A stretch of 64,000 nucleotides of DNA from Lasiosphaeris hirsuta (taxonomy: Eukaryota; Ascomycota; Sordariomycetes; Sordariales; Lasiosphaeriaceae). Positions within the stretch are counted from its first letter, which is position 1. Each line of letters begins with the position of its first letter. A program made the translations under genes and the position numbers. The notes beneath the pieces are model-generated. The model ran no database searches. It had not been told where the DNA came from and saw only the letters and a list, made by a program, of their open reading frames with translations. This document shows positions 31,387 to 41,416 of this stretch, piece by piece. Location: positions 2,480,001 through 2,544,000 of the forward strand of contig JAUKUA010000006.1 of assembly GCA_030549175.1 (NCBI GenBank), in the 5' to 3' direction.

Positions 31387-31844
31387 GAAGAATATATTCT
31401 CAGTATACAACACCGGGGGGGCGGCCCGTCGCGCTTTCGCCAAGGACCCGAATTTCACGAATCTGCTCGCGAAGTGCACTGTAGGCTGCATATACAGGGT
31501 TTTGCCCCCTTTTTTTTTTTTTTTTTTTTTTTTTTCGCTCCAACTTCAAGTTGCCACTTGCTGATGTGGACGGCGCCGATGCCTGGCTCTTGCCGCAGCC
31601 GCACAAGGTGGAGAGGAATCGGCTTCGCCGTGCGTCGGTGGAGCTGAGCATGGCGTTCCGCTTCCTCTTCATCGTCCCCATCGTCATCCCCTGGCTGATG
31701 ACGCTGCTCTTCTTGGCCCCGGGTCCATGGCAAGGGGACAAGTACAAGAACGGGCGCCTTTTCAGCCTGACGGTATTTCTGGGCGCCATTTACGCTGTCG
31801 CATTCTTCTTCATCACGACCGTTGTGTACGCCTACTACTCCTAG
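31370..31844 (+). pseudogene. C-terminal fragment with two membrane segments
   Basis: An open stretch (31370-31480) gives IFSVYNTGGAARRAFAKD and NLLAKC and ends in phase 0 at a GTAGGC donor. After a pyrimidine run of 26 T and a TTCAAG acceptor, 31551-31844 continues in frame with LPLADVDGADAWLLPQP and two hydrophobic segments (MAFRFLFIVPIVIPWLMTLL and FSLTVFLGAIYAVAFFFITT). There is no start codon for the whole, because a TGA precedes it at 31367-31369 and the zinc-finger gene overlaps. A short product could start at ATG 31650 (64 residues). It is most likely the 3' remnant of a membrane-anchored protein. The family was not recognised. Confidence 0.3.
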
Positions 31845-32367
31845 AAAGAGCGGGCTCGTACCCCGACCATCATCCCGTGCATCTATGCCCTCTGATACAA
31901 GCTTCTGGTGTTTGTGAGCTTTCTTACTTTGGTGCCGCTGTTGACCTTGTCTGCAATGGAGACGTGGAGACGAGGAGAACGTGGTGCGGTGTGTACACGA
32001 CGACTGAGAGAGAAAGGGACGATTATGTTTGTGGAGGGTCCAATCCTACCGTTGCGATTCCGGCATGAATCAAATTGCAAGCCGGTGAAAAGATGTAGGA
32101 AATCATGGTGCAGACCTAATTTGCCAGTCCGATGAGTAGCGCAGATGGTTTTTGGGGAGTGTAGTTTTAGTTCGTTGGAGGTGGAGGGGAAAAAAGAAAG
32201 GGAAACTTTGACAGCATCAGGGTTAGTGATTTTCCCTGTAGCCCTTCGCAATAATCTTCCATTTGCTCGATTTCCCACCCATAGCTCCGGAGCTGAATCT
32301 CTAATTCCTGCCTGGTTACCTACAGTAAGCCGAAGCGGATGCAGCGTGTTTTTTCCTGTGTTGGCAG
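31845..32367. other. Intergenic region
   Basis: Nothing supported between the membrane fragment and the zinc-finger relic. Confidence 0.4.
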
Positions 32368-32490
32368 AGGGGTGCGGATGCGGCAAGTGCTTCAGGAAAA
32401 AGCCAAGACCTGGCTCGCCACCAAAACAAGGACATGCTCCCCTGCCCGCAAGGACAACTTGGAACGGCACATGAGCACGTTTCATTTGGC
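32368..32490 (+). pseudogene. Relic of a C2H2 zinc-finger exon
   Basis: Right after a CAG acceptor-like site the three frames in turn give GCGCGKCFRK, then SQDLARHQNKDMLPCP, then RKDNLERHMSTFH. Laid against the intact gene at 31.2-31.4 kb (CGCGKVYSHPQDVGRHQRK, FECPHC, EDNLSRHINKTC), the order and spacing match, so this is a frameshifted relative. At least two indels break it. No upstream activation region was found. Confidence 0.6.
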
Positions 32491-32655
32491 TGGTGGCTCA
32501 CAAACGATATTGAAGTCCAAAGTCCCAAAATCCCTGTCTCCTATGCCGAATGCTTTATGCGAATATGCCAATGACGGTGAAAAAATACGACGACACCACC
32601 ACTCCATGCAATGCGATGCCCGTCCAAACTCGAACCCCCTGCTCCCGACCACACG

Positions 32656-33282
32656 CTAGCAATCCACCTTTATATAAATCCCCAAAGAATCGGCCGGATT
32701 CCCCGGCTTGATGTCCTGGGCCCAGTAGACCGACTGGGTGACGGCGGCGTCCCAGGGCGGGATGCGCACGAGCAGGTCGGTGCCGATCTGGGCGCACGGC
32801 TCCGAGTGGATGATCTGCTCGCCGGGCTGGACGGCGTTGACGCCGTAGGGCCCCGGCTTGGGCTTGACGTCGGAAATCTTGTCTCCCGGCTTGTAGGTGC
32901 TCTCGACGCCCCAGAAGGAGAGGTGCACGGGGCCGGCGTTGTTGGCCGGCTTGTCCTGCAGCACGTGCGTGTTGTAGCGCGACGCGGGTAGGTTCATCAC
33001 CCACGTGCAGGTGCCGGTCGAGGGCGGGTTGAAGCGGAGGACCTGGCGGTAGTTGATCAGGTTGTCGCTGTACTGGAAGATCTGGACCAGTGGGTTTGTC
33101 GACCACCCCGACGTCTCGGGCGTGTCGGTTATGTCGAAGATGATAATGTCCTGCGGCGCTTGGATGGTGGTGCCGGTGCACCGCTTGTCGACGACGGTCT
33201 CGGCGGCGGTGCTGGGCGCTGCTGAGGTGCCCATGGCTAGTATGGCGATGGCGCCGGTGATGGCGGTGCTGAGTTTGGTCAT
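32656..33282 (-). CDS. Secreted But2-domain protein
   Basis: A single-exon frame of 208 residues starting at ATG 33282 with a signal peptide (MTKLSTAITGAIAILAMGTSA). The mature part resembles the But2 (ubiquitin 3-binding protein C-terminal) domain common in secreted proteins of ascomycetes: DIIIFDITDTPETSGWS near the start, VLRFNPPSTGTCTWVMNLP, VHLSFWGVEST and LLVRIPPWDAAVTQS, with four cysteines that could form two disulfides. Despite the yeast-derived name, such proteins in filamentous fungi are extracellular and of unknown function, often induced on plant material. The 5' untranslated region carries a long trinucleotide microsatellite. An upstream in-frame extension through that repeat lacks an ATG in a good context and was not chosen. 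Confidence 0.75.
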   Translation of the reverse strand: MTKLSTAITGAIAILAMGTSAAPSTAAETVVDKRCTGTTIQAPQDIIIFDITDTPETSGWSTNPLVQIFQYSDNLINYRQVLRFNPPSTGTCTWVMNLPASRYNTHVLQDKPANNAGPVHLSFWGVESTYKPGDKISDVKPKPGPYGVNAVQPGEQIIHSEPCAQIGTDLLVRIPPWDAAVTQSVYWAQDIKPGNPADSLGIYIKVDC

Positions 33283-33354
33283 TTTGGAGGATAGTGAAGA
33301 ACTAGAGTATTCTTTGAAGCTGGCCGAAGGGGGCTCAGATGATTGCGGGTTTGG

Positions 33355-33356
<2 letters not shown>

Positions 33357-33433
<77 letters not shown>
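33357..33433. repeat. (CTG)n(ATG)n trinucleotide microsatellite
   Basis: About ten CTG units pass directly into about sixteen ATG units, some 75 bases upstream of the But2-domain start codon, probably within its 5' leader. On the coding strand this reads CAT/CAG repeats. Confidence 0.9.
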
Positions 33434-33434
<1 letters not shown>

Positions 33435-34111
33435 CTCTCTGGCCGGAGCGGCGGTAGAGTGAGTAATTTATACATTTTGAGGCGGCCGTCATAATGGCTT
33501 GCGATGGCTCAGCACTTGGACGATGGTGGTGTTGTGGCCCGGATCTGGTAATACTGACACAGCCACCAGGTCAACAAAGAGAAATGCTGTCCTTCGGGCC
33601 GGAACGGGGCTAAGCCCAGCCCCATCACTTGGCTGTGGGGCGGGCATTGATCGGCGCCGCGAATAATATCGAGAGTTGGCGTCGTCACGGTGAGCGCTGA
33701 GAGGGTGAGAGAGGCTACACCACACCGAATCCAAAAATAGCAGCACGCAGCTGCGCGCATCTGGTGGGCCGTCATCTCATTTTCTCCGCCTTATAACTTG
33801 TGACCCCGGGGGTGCTGGACCACACATGGCACCATTTTTCTGGTACGGTCAGTGAGGCTGCGACGAGATGCCAGCCCGACCTCCTCAGCCGAGAACAAAG
33901 CCGTCCTCATGACTTGTTATTCAACACAATTTACTGGGTGGCGAGATGTACCTCAGAGGCCTTCGTTCTTACTCTGACATTGAACAATGGGCCACGTCTC
34001 ATGATTCAAATTTAGAGTGCAATACTGCGTTGGGCCAAGAAAGTACTACCAGTTAAGGCAAATAAATCACTTGCCTCTAACCCTAGCGACCTAAAACTAT
34101 CTTTCGCAGTG
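33434..34111. other. Intergenic region
   Basis: No supported gene. Confidence 0.4.
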
Positions 34112-34691
34112 CTAGTTCCGCCGGTCTCTCGTACGGCCCCTATTTCTCCCATTGTCGCTATCATCGCCGGAAAGAACCGTGTGGACCACGCTTGACCCGG
34201 CCTCGGACCAATCCCGCTCCCCCGTCTCCACCGCCGGTCTGCTCGCCCCGAAACCCGGAACCCGAAAGCTGTTTGAACCCTGAGGTTGATACTGCGAAGA
34301 CGCTGGCGCGTAGTTCAAAGGTACGCTAGCAGTGCGAGTCGCAGACTGCCAGTAGGGTGTGCGAGGTGCTGCCCGGGTATAAGAAAGCCCCGGCTCCCAG
34401 CTAGGTGCGGGAGCGTCTCTTCGTGGCGCGTAGTAGCTCGGCTCCGGAAATGTCGTTGCCCTGCTGCTGCGGGGTCGGTCCTCGGCACCTCGCGGTCTAA
34501 CATGATACGTGTAAGTGGTGCTGCTGTGCCAGATTGGCTGTGCGGCTCGAGCCGGAGATGTCGGTGCCGCGAACGAGTGCCGGCGGCTGGTTGAAGGGCG
34601 TGCATCCGCGCTGCGGTGAGAAGAGTAGCCGTCTCTTGGACCATAGTGGCCTTGAATGAAGTTAGCAAGCTGCCTTGGCAATTTCTTTCTT

Positions 34692-34734
<43 letters not shown>

Positions 34735-34869
34735 AACCCTTGGCGGATTGTCAGACCAGCGGGGCGATATACCTCGGGATGTGCTTTGTCTATAATGGCT
34801 GTGTTCTCGCCGGCTACGAGAGCGAGGTGGCGAAGGGTCGGGGCACAGAGCGCCCAAGATGTTTCCCAT
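34112..34869 (-). CDS. Basic Ser/Arg-rich hypothetical protein, two exons
   Basis: Exon 1 starts at ATG 34869 (MGNILGALCPDPSPPRSRSR). A glycine at position 2 makes N-myristoylation possible. An intron carrying a run of 38 A on the coding strand (34695-34732) separates it from a second exon that runs from QLANFIQGHYGPRDG to the stop at 34112. That exon is rich in Ser, Arg, Pro and Tyr (SRRHSFAAP, APRRDAPAPSW, RNRGRTRDRRN at the end). The exact join is unresolved. The obvious GTATAT donor gives a phase conflict with the acceptors available, while a GTTGCA donor with the AAAG acceptor keeps frame. Expected length is about 230-240 residues, mostly disordered. No family was recognised. Confidence 0.5.
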
Positions 34870-35661
34870 GCTGGTAATATTTGGTGTCAATTGGGTGTTA
34901 ACTTGAAGTCAACCGGTTGGTGTTTGGTTGGTAGCCAAGTGCTCAAGTTGTCAACCCGGACTGGAATCTGGTAGGTAGATAGATACCCAGTGTGTGAATG
35001 CGAATCAAAAACGTAAAGGGAAAATGCGTCTGCAGCGCTTGGTATTTATACAAAAAGTTCACCACAACACTTATGACTTTGGAAGCTCTCAAGACATCAT
35101 TGTACTAGTTTCTTCCGAAGTTCTGAGTTAATTCCAAAGAACTTGAAGGTCTGTGTTGATGTGCCTGAGTTGCAGCCAAACACATTCACGTGGCACTGAT
35201 ACGTGTTGAGCACCGGGTGGGTAAGCGAATGGTTCAGGTACCCGGCATCCGTGGCTGCAACTGACTGGCTACCACCCACGTGGCCCACGTTTCATCAAGA
35301 TCAAATGCCGTGAATTGTTCGCATGGTAAGTCGCCATTGATAGATAACTGGAGTTGTAACCACAACGGCGAGAGTGATTGCGGTCCACTTTTTTCCCAAG
35401 TTTTAGGAGAGAGGACGTGATACTATCTCCGTGTTTTTAGATCAAAGATTAGTCCTTGTGGTCAAATTGGAGTTTGATTACAGTATCCTTGGCTCATGAG
35501 ACGCTGAATTTTTCTTTCAAGTTTTCCTGAAACTTCTGTTAAAGAACTTGAATTTCTTTCATATGGCAAGCATCATGATAAATTCAAACCATCGAGGAAC
35601 GTAAAGGCTTCCGTATTGTGTGAGTTGGAGATGATGGTCATATCGAGATTCCCCTCGAAAG
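34870..35661. other. Intergenic region
   Basis: AT-richer stretch with no gene-like frame. Confidence 0.4.
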
Positions 35662-37666
35662 CTATCCAAACCACATTCGTGCGCATTTGCCCTCGTCCCA
35701 AGCCTCCCCCGACATGATGCCATGCACATAACACTCGCCAACCAGTCACCAAACCTCTTCTCTTTCGGCAGGCCGCCTTACTACCTGCGGGGCATCGCCC
35801 CCCCCCCCCCCCCCCCCCCTTGAACAGAGCGACAACATCCATCTCCAAAGTGGAAGCAGGGGCGAGACCGATATACCCTCTCTTTGTCCGGATAATGCGC
35901 CGGTTCATGGCGAACCTATGGTTTGGATTCGATGTGAAATCACCAATGCGCAAAAGTCCTGCCAGGTCCCGTCTCGTCACCAGAGTCCGGATGAACAACA
36001 CTGTGAGATTGTGGGGTGTGAGAAGGAGAATCCATGGCCATGGCTTCAGGCCCAAATGTTGAAGGACCCTAGCACCATCCTTGGAAATCATGTCGAACCT
36101 CTGAAACTCCTTCTTTTGGCTGTGAAAGTTGTCCTCGGTGGCACGGCCACCGAGCAAGGTTTGCCAGTAAGGCGTCGAGCATATCTCCTCCGCCGACATA
36201 GCTTGATCCCGAGCGAGCATTGGTAACGGCCTCCCACTCCAAACAGCGCTGCAAGAAGATGACCGTGTCTTCTATGCGTCTCTTGTATCCACCATATTCA
36301 TAGTATCTCCACGTGGTCGGCGGCTTCTTGTCTGCAACTTTGCTGATGGCCCCGATTTCGTCAAAGATGAAGCCCTCGAGGCCGAGGACAGTGTCCCCAT
36401 TCCGAAGCTCAATCGCGCCACCCGGGTCTGCTTCCCCTGATGCTCGATATAGTGCGTGATCAAGGATGAGGCACCGAGGGCGTTGGTCATCTTCCCAGTA
36501 GGGCCGCTGAGCAGGTTCAGATTTCCTGTTGTTTGAAGAAAAGAAACCTGATAGCCACCCCTCTTGCACAGGTTACTGTACTTCTCCTGGTAGTCGGGGA
36601 TTTGCAGTCCTAGGACTTGGAGCTTGGGCCCATCAACAAGACCGCAAAAGGCGTAAATCTTGTCCAGGGACACCGTCGCTTTACAGTTGCTGTTGCGAAG
36701 TAGAATGTCGAGTAGATCTGGCTACCCCTTGGCAAGTTGTTCTCGGAGGCTCTCAATGACGACCATGTAGCTCGTCAGTGCCACATCGGAGAGTGGCCTG
36801 ATAGGAATAGCTGGTATGAACATAGGCGCTCGAAGCATCTCGCCCCAGGGGATGGAGAAGCGACCGCAGACGAAGCGGACGTTTTGCGACAAGGCGGCCT
36901 CTTGCACAACCCACGCACGAGAAAACCAATCCCGGTTTGCAAGACCGCCAAGAGTCTCCCAGCAGAGACACAATGTCCACTTCACTCTGACATCATCCAA
37001 CCGTGTCATGGTGAAGAAGCCAGGCTTGTTCTGGCCATCCCTTGTCACAGCGCTAGCTGAATTGCCCAATTCCCCCTTGCAACGTTGAAGCTTTTCCTTG
37101 GTGGTGTGAGACCTTGCACAGCCAATAAGCCCATCATGGACTCTCGGTCGATATCCGGCGCCGGCATACTCAGCCATATGACTGCGTTGGAGCTCTTGCG
37201 ATAGATGTCACCCATCAGCTAGATTTGAGAAACCTTTTCTCCTTTGTCCTTCTGGTTGATACAGGCGGCGTCAGTCCAGAGAAATCTAGACTTTCCCTTG
37301 GTCTCCTCCAGCAATGCATGGGAGGCCTTGATCTCGACTCCGTCTCCTTCGGTATTGAGATCAATGAATACCCTAGGGTCTGTTGGAATCGATGTTGCCG
37401 TTCGGGGAAGGTACCGCAGTGAGTGGAGCGCAGCATACAGATTGATGCCCACTGAAGACGCGCACCCGTCAAGACTGATGTCACGCCTTCCTGTGGTCTA
37501 GTCCCCCCATGTGTAAGACAGGGCTTCATAGGCCGGACAGTTGTCGAGAGGGTATAGGTGCACTGAGCATTGTATCTCGTCCCGTTCCGGATCGTCAGGT
37601 TGCAATTCGAGAAGTCGAATTTGTCCATGTCCAAGACGAACAAGGGGGGTCACGAATGCTGCCCAT
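35662..37666 (-). pseudogene. HET-domain gene (heterokaryon incompatibility type), multiply broken
   Basis: HET proteins trigger cell death after fusion of unlike strains. The full family layout can be read: IRLLELQPDDPERDEIQCSV, then NCPAYEALSYTWGD, LWTDAACINQKDKGEKVSQI, MGDIYRKSSNAVIWLSMPAP, RDWFSRAWVVQEAALSQNVR, SLDKIYAFCGLVDG, STPYWQTLLGG, NRRIIRTKRGYIGLAPA, and the terminal LVGECYVHGIMSGEAWDEGK. It is broken by TAG at 37498-37500 (after TWGD), 37219-37221 (after VSQI) and 36722-36724 (after QLAKG), each in otherwise continuous frame and each at a site where CAG would fit. Further lesions are a frameshift at a run of six G near 37644-37649 just after the likely ATG (37666), another near 36500, and a 22-base C tract at 35798-35819 where the last frame change occurs. 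HET genes evolve fast and are often lost, so a dead copy is unsurprising. Confidence 0.85.
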
Positions 37667-37737
37667 CCTGAGATGTCGGTGAGATGTCCAAGACAACAGG
37701 GACTGGCGGCAACAAGGTCGAAATAGGGGACTGGGTG

Positions 37738-38814
37738 TTATGTTTTGCAGGAAGCTGAGGCTACCTGATCAGGCTCTGCCGCGTTGGGCATATTGTGTAT
37801 CTCGAGGCTTGAGATCTCCGGGGCGATCATGTCCTTATTTGGGCTTCGGTGCGATGAGTTTGATGGCTTTGACTGCATAGCCGCCCGATGCGAAGCACGC
37901 AGTTGGTTCCGGGCATCATATTTGGTCTGACAACTCGGCGCACAAAACTCGTGCGCGCCCAGTACACCGCCATTTTCTCTCTCGGTATCTTGCTTTGATT
38001 GGAGGCGGATGAAAAGTTCGGTTTTTTCAATGCAGCCTGCAGACCTTTGGGAGCCCAAACAAGACATGTGACTGAGGTTCGGCAAGAAGGCATCGTCGTC
38101 CACACAACACGGTCCACTGAAGTCATTGCGGTAACCAGACCGGGCGATGGCGATGTGTTGAAGTGCGTCAAGTATGTTTGGAGGTCCTCTGGCAATTTGC
38201 CCCAAGCCGTTGGGGGCAGGTAGGGTAGGCGCGGGCTGGGGGCTCGTGTAGCCAGGGCGCATGTATTTGTCTGCTCTAGAAAGACTAGAATTTTCGAACC
38301 AAATTGACATGTCCCAAAATGACCATAGGCTACATATGCAATTCAGAAGAGAGTGGAGGGTGGCGTGCCCCGAGTCGTCAGTTTCAATGTCTGTGGTTTT
38401 TCTGCCATGCACCCTGCTGACAGCTGTATGTCTGAAACATTCAAACTTACGCGCAGCTGAGTGATAGGCCACTGCCTTTCCTGCGTGAGTCTTCTCAGTG
38501 TGCACAACGTCTGAGGGGCTCAGCCACTCTCTTTCGAGCCCAATTGTTGGGCAAGAGCGCCTGTGCGACGCGAGGGGGCAACTTGTCATGCTGATGGGGG
38601 CGGAGAGACACGGCTCGCAGTAGACGAGTAGTTTGTGAGTAACCGGGACCTCCAGCTGGCTATGGAGTTTGGCTTCAGTTGCGGTGGCTGGCAGCCTCTG
38701 CTCGCCGCTCGCTGCCTTGGGCCGTGCCTGCCATATAGGTATGACTGTCTGGGACAAGGTGGACTGGACTGAGGGGCCACCGAGAGACAAGCGTTGCTGC
38801 CTGAGACTTTTCAT
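37738..38814 (-). CDS. Hypothetical protein, long single frame next to the HET relic
   Basis: A 358-codon open frame from ATG 38814. It holds a possible metal-binding cluster (YCEPCLSAPISMTSCPLASH, then RRSC), a Trp/Phe-rich patch (CSLWSFWDMSIWFENSSL) and a Ser/Asn/Pro-rich C-terminus. No signal peptide, membrane segment or known domain was identified. Length argues for a real gene, but composition is mixed and no homologous motif supports it, so it could be a partly decayed gene read through. It ends 72 bases before the HET-type start, on the same strand. Confidence 0.35.
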   Translation of the reverse strand: MKSLRQQRLSLGGPSVQSTLSQTVIPIWQARPKAASGEQRLPATATEAKLHSQLEVPVTHKLLVYCEPCLSAPISMTSCPLASHRRSCPTIGLEREWLSPSDVVHTEKTHAGKAVAYHSAARKFECFRHTAVSRVHGRKTTDIETDDSGHATLHSLLNCICSLWSFWDMSIWFENSSLSRADKYMRPGYTSPQPAPTLPAPNGLGQIARGPPNILDALQHIAIARSGYRNDFSGPCCVDDDAFLPNLSHMSCLGSQRSAGCIEKTELFIRLQSKQDTERENGGVLGAHEFCAPSCQTKYDARNQLRASHRAAMQSKPSNSSHRSPNKDMIAPEISSLEIHNMPNAAEPDQVASASCKT

Positions 38815-40570
38815 GTTGGTTGCGAAGACATGTTGTTAATCATGACGAGTGCGACTTATCGCGTCGGATAGCCCATACAAGGCAGGAGCAAAATACTTAA
38901 CCCCCCTCCCCCCCCTTCGGATGAGAAAATTCTCTCCTCTCATTCTCTTCTGCTTTCCTTTCCCCAAAAGGGAAATTGAGGTCCTGAGGTCCCAACAGAA
39001 GTTGGTAGCTGGAAGCTCACGTCACAACTGCATCAGTAAAGATATAGGCCGCAGATTAAAGAATTGAATGATATCCACCTAAGCCTGCCTTTATCCGCGC
39101 AGCGTTCAACAGTCGTTCGGGGACATCGTAACTTGATTCTGGTCTTTCGATTTTGCTATTAGCATTCCTGCCACCCTCGATCTCACCTTGCGACACAGGC
39201 TTGGTGCGTTGTCAGAGTTGCCATGCTTAAATGCCAAGACGTTGAATGGTCGAGAACCACATGGCACTCGGGACCTTATAGCACGCCAGGGCAATGCGGC
39301 GCAACCCAAACTCGCTTTTGTTTGACGACCTACCTTAGGTAGGCACCTGGGCAAGCAAGGTAGCGAAACAACGGACCTACCGCCGACGCCACCAGTTGCT
39401 CTCCACCAAGCTTTCCTCACAATGCGCACAGGTTGCCGGTCCCCGCACCTCCCACACAACACGCCCCCTCGGACTTGGCTACTTGGCGCCAAACAACCCA
39501 CACTTGGCTCCATTTTCTTCAGGGGCATCTTCCTTGACCATACCGCAAATGGCGGGATTCTGGTGAGCCGACCAGCGCGGAGACTATTGAGCTTACGATG
39601 TAACTGCGATCCGGGGATCAGGGCTGACAGGCGACTCGACGGCGAATTGCAAGTCCGATACCAACATCTCTAGGATGAAGAATATCCCGGGACGAGTTCG
39701 TTGAGCGAAAAACTCCCTCGCAAACCCTTCAGTCTCGAGTGCTCGCTCGGACAATAGCCTTTGCCGCCGTGCACGTGGTTCAACTATTAGACGACGCAAA
39801 ACATCACATTCCGGCCATCTAGGTCTAACGGCAACTGATTACTACACAACCATTCGACAGGCTATGGCAGTACCCCTCAGTTTCATATCGAGTAGGCATT
39901 TTCAAGTCGCACCGTCCAAGTCGGGCAGGTAGTTGACAATCGAGTTCTCCGCGACATCCGCAAGCCAGAGACTCAAGTCTTCGGGGCACTTCATTTATTC
40001 CCAAGGCGCCCAGTGTTTCCAAGCGAAGGAGCACTTTGGAGGAATTCCGAGGTTGACTGCACGACAGGGAAGCAGCCAACTGCTTGGTGCATTGGCAAGA
40101 AAATACCCAATTCCGGGTATATCCATAATCCAGTCACTACTAGCCCGAAGCTGACGCTCCTGGACCTGAATACGGCGTTTAGCTCGGACGGCTGCCTGCG
40201 AGGGGGCTCGGCGAGGACAAGACCAACGCTTCTCCGGGACGCAGAGTCGGAGAGGGACAAAGTATATTGGGCAGATGACAGGCCGACAGGCGGATGAGTG
40301 TTGCCCCTCGCCGAGCTGCCAACCCGCCTTGGCGATTGGCATTGTTGATTGGCCGAGACCTTTTTGCAGCTGCGAAAGAGCTCGCAGGTCATTTGAGGCC
40401 GTCCGTGGCGCTGAGAAACGGCGAGGCTCGACGTGCAACCGAGCAACCCGGAAGTCCGTGGTGTGCCAGGTGGAGGTGCTGTACAGGCCAGCAGCTCGTG
40501 TTGACGAGTGCTCGGCGAAAGGCCTGATATTAAGCAATACACACAAGACACACACCTGGACTCATCCACT

Positions 40571-40646
40571 GGCTTGGCAGCGTTGGCACAGGTTGGCACA
40601 GGCTGGCATAGGCATAGGCTTGTCTAGCGTTGGCACAGCGCTGGCA
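40571..40646. repeat. Degenerate short tandem repeat (TTGGCACAG-like)
   Basis: Repeated cttggcagcg/ttggcacagg/ctggcatagg units, about 9-10 bases each, imperfect. It has no coding or structural partner that I can see. Confidence 0.55.
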
Positions 40647-41387
40647 TGATCGTCTTGTGCAGCAGTGCCTAAATTCGATCGTGTCGCTGCCAAGCTGGAC
40701 CTTTGACGACCAACACGCCAGCGCGGCTCTCTGTTTGAGCCATGCGATGCTCGCTACGCTTTGTTGCAAGTTGAGCCTGCTTCGGGCACCCAACCGGCCA
40801 CCTAGATCGGTCGACGTGCAGCCGTGCAGAACCAACGAGACGGGGTCCATCTGACCGACAATTCAGGATCTGGCAGCAAAACAAATTTTTTTTTTTTTTT
40901 TTTTCATGTTGGCACGGGGCACGCCGCTACTAGGTTCCCCCCAGGTCATCGGCCCGGGATGGATCATCTCTCGCCCCAGGGCAACTGCGGGGTTGCGTGT
41001 TCGCCACGCCGTGGGAGAGACTGATCTAGGTAGCGCCGCCGAGTTTTGGGGGTGTGGTGCTCAGTGCACAGCGTTCAGCGCTCACCGTGGCGGCTAAAAG
41101 GGCGACCTTGGCAACTCGTGCTGAGTGACACACCATAGATTTGCGCCAGATGGATCAGATGGTTTCTCGCGCCGCGTGGTCTTAGCGATGCAAGCGTGGC
41201 GGCGTCGCAAAATCTGGGGAGAGAAGTCGCTGGCGCCAAGAGCCGCCTGGAATGGTGATGGATCTGGCCAAGGCTCAGAAATGATATCATATGTCGAGTA
41301 GATTAAGCTAAAAACGGTGTGCGCATATTACCGGCAGCCTCCCTTGCATGAAACGGGAGCTGTTACCCAGTAATGCAAACACCAGCA

Positions 41388-41416
41388 GCTGCCCCGGCTG
41401 CCCCGGCTGCCCCAGC
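41388..41416. repeat. Short tandem repeat (GCTGCCCCG)
   Basis: Three consecutive near-perfect 9-base copies in non-coding DNA. Confidence 0.6.

Noticed and set aside
39991..40599. 202-codon minus-strand frame in the gene-poor block
   Set aside because: Two overlapping frames of similar length exist on the same strand and none has a motif. The composition is Ser/Pro/Arg-rich as in random GC-rich DNA.
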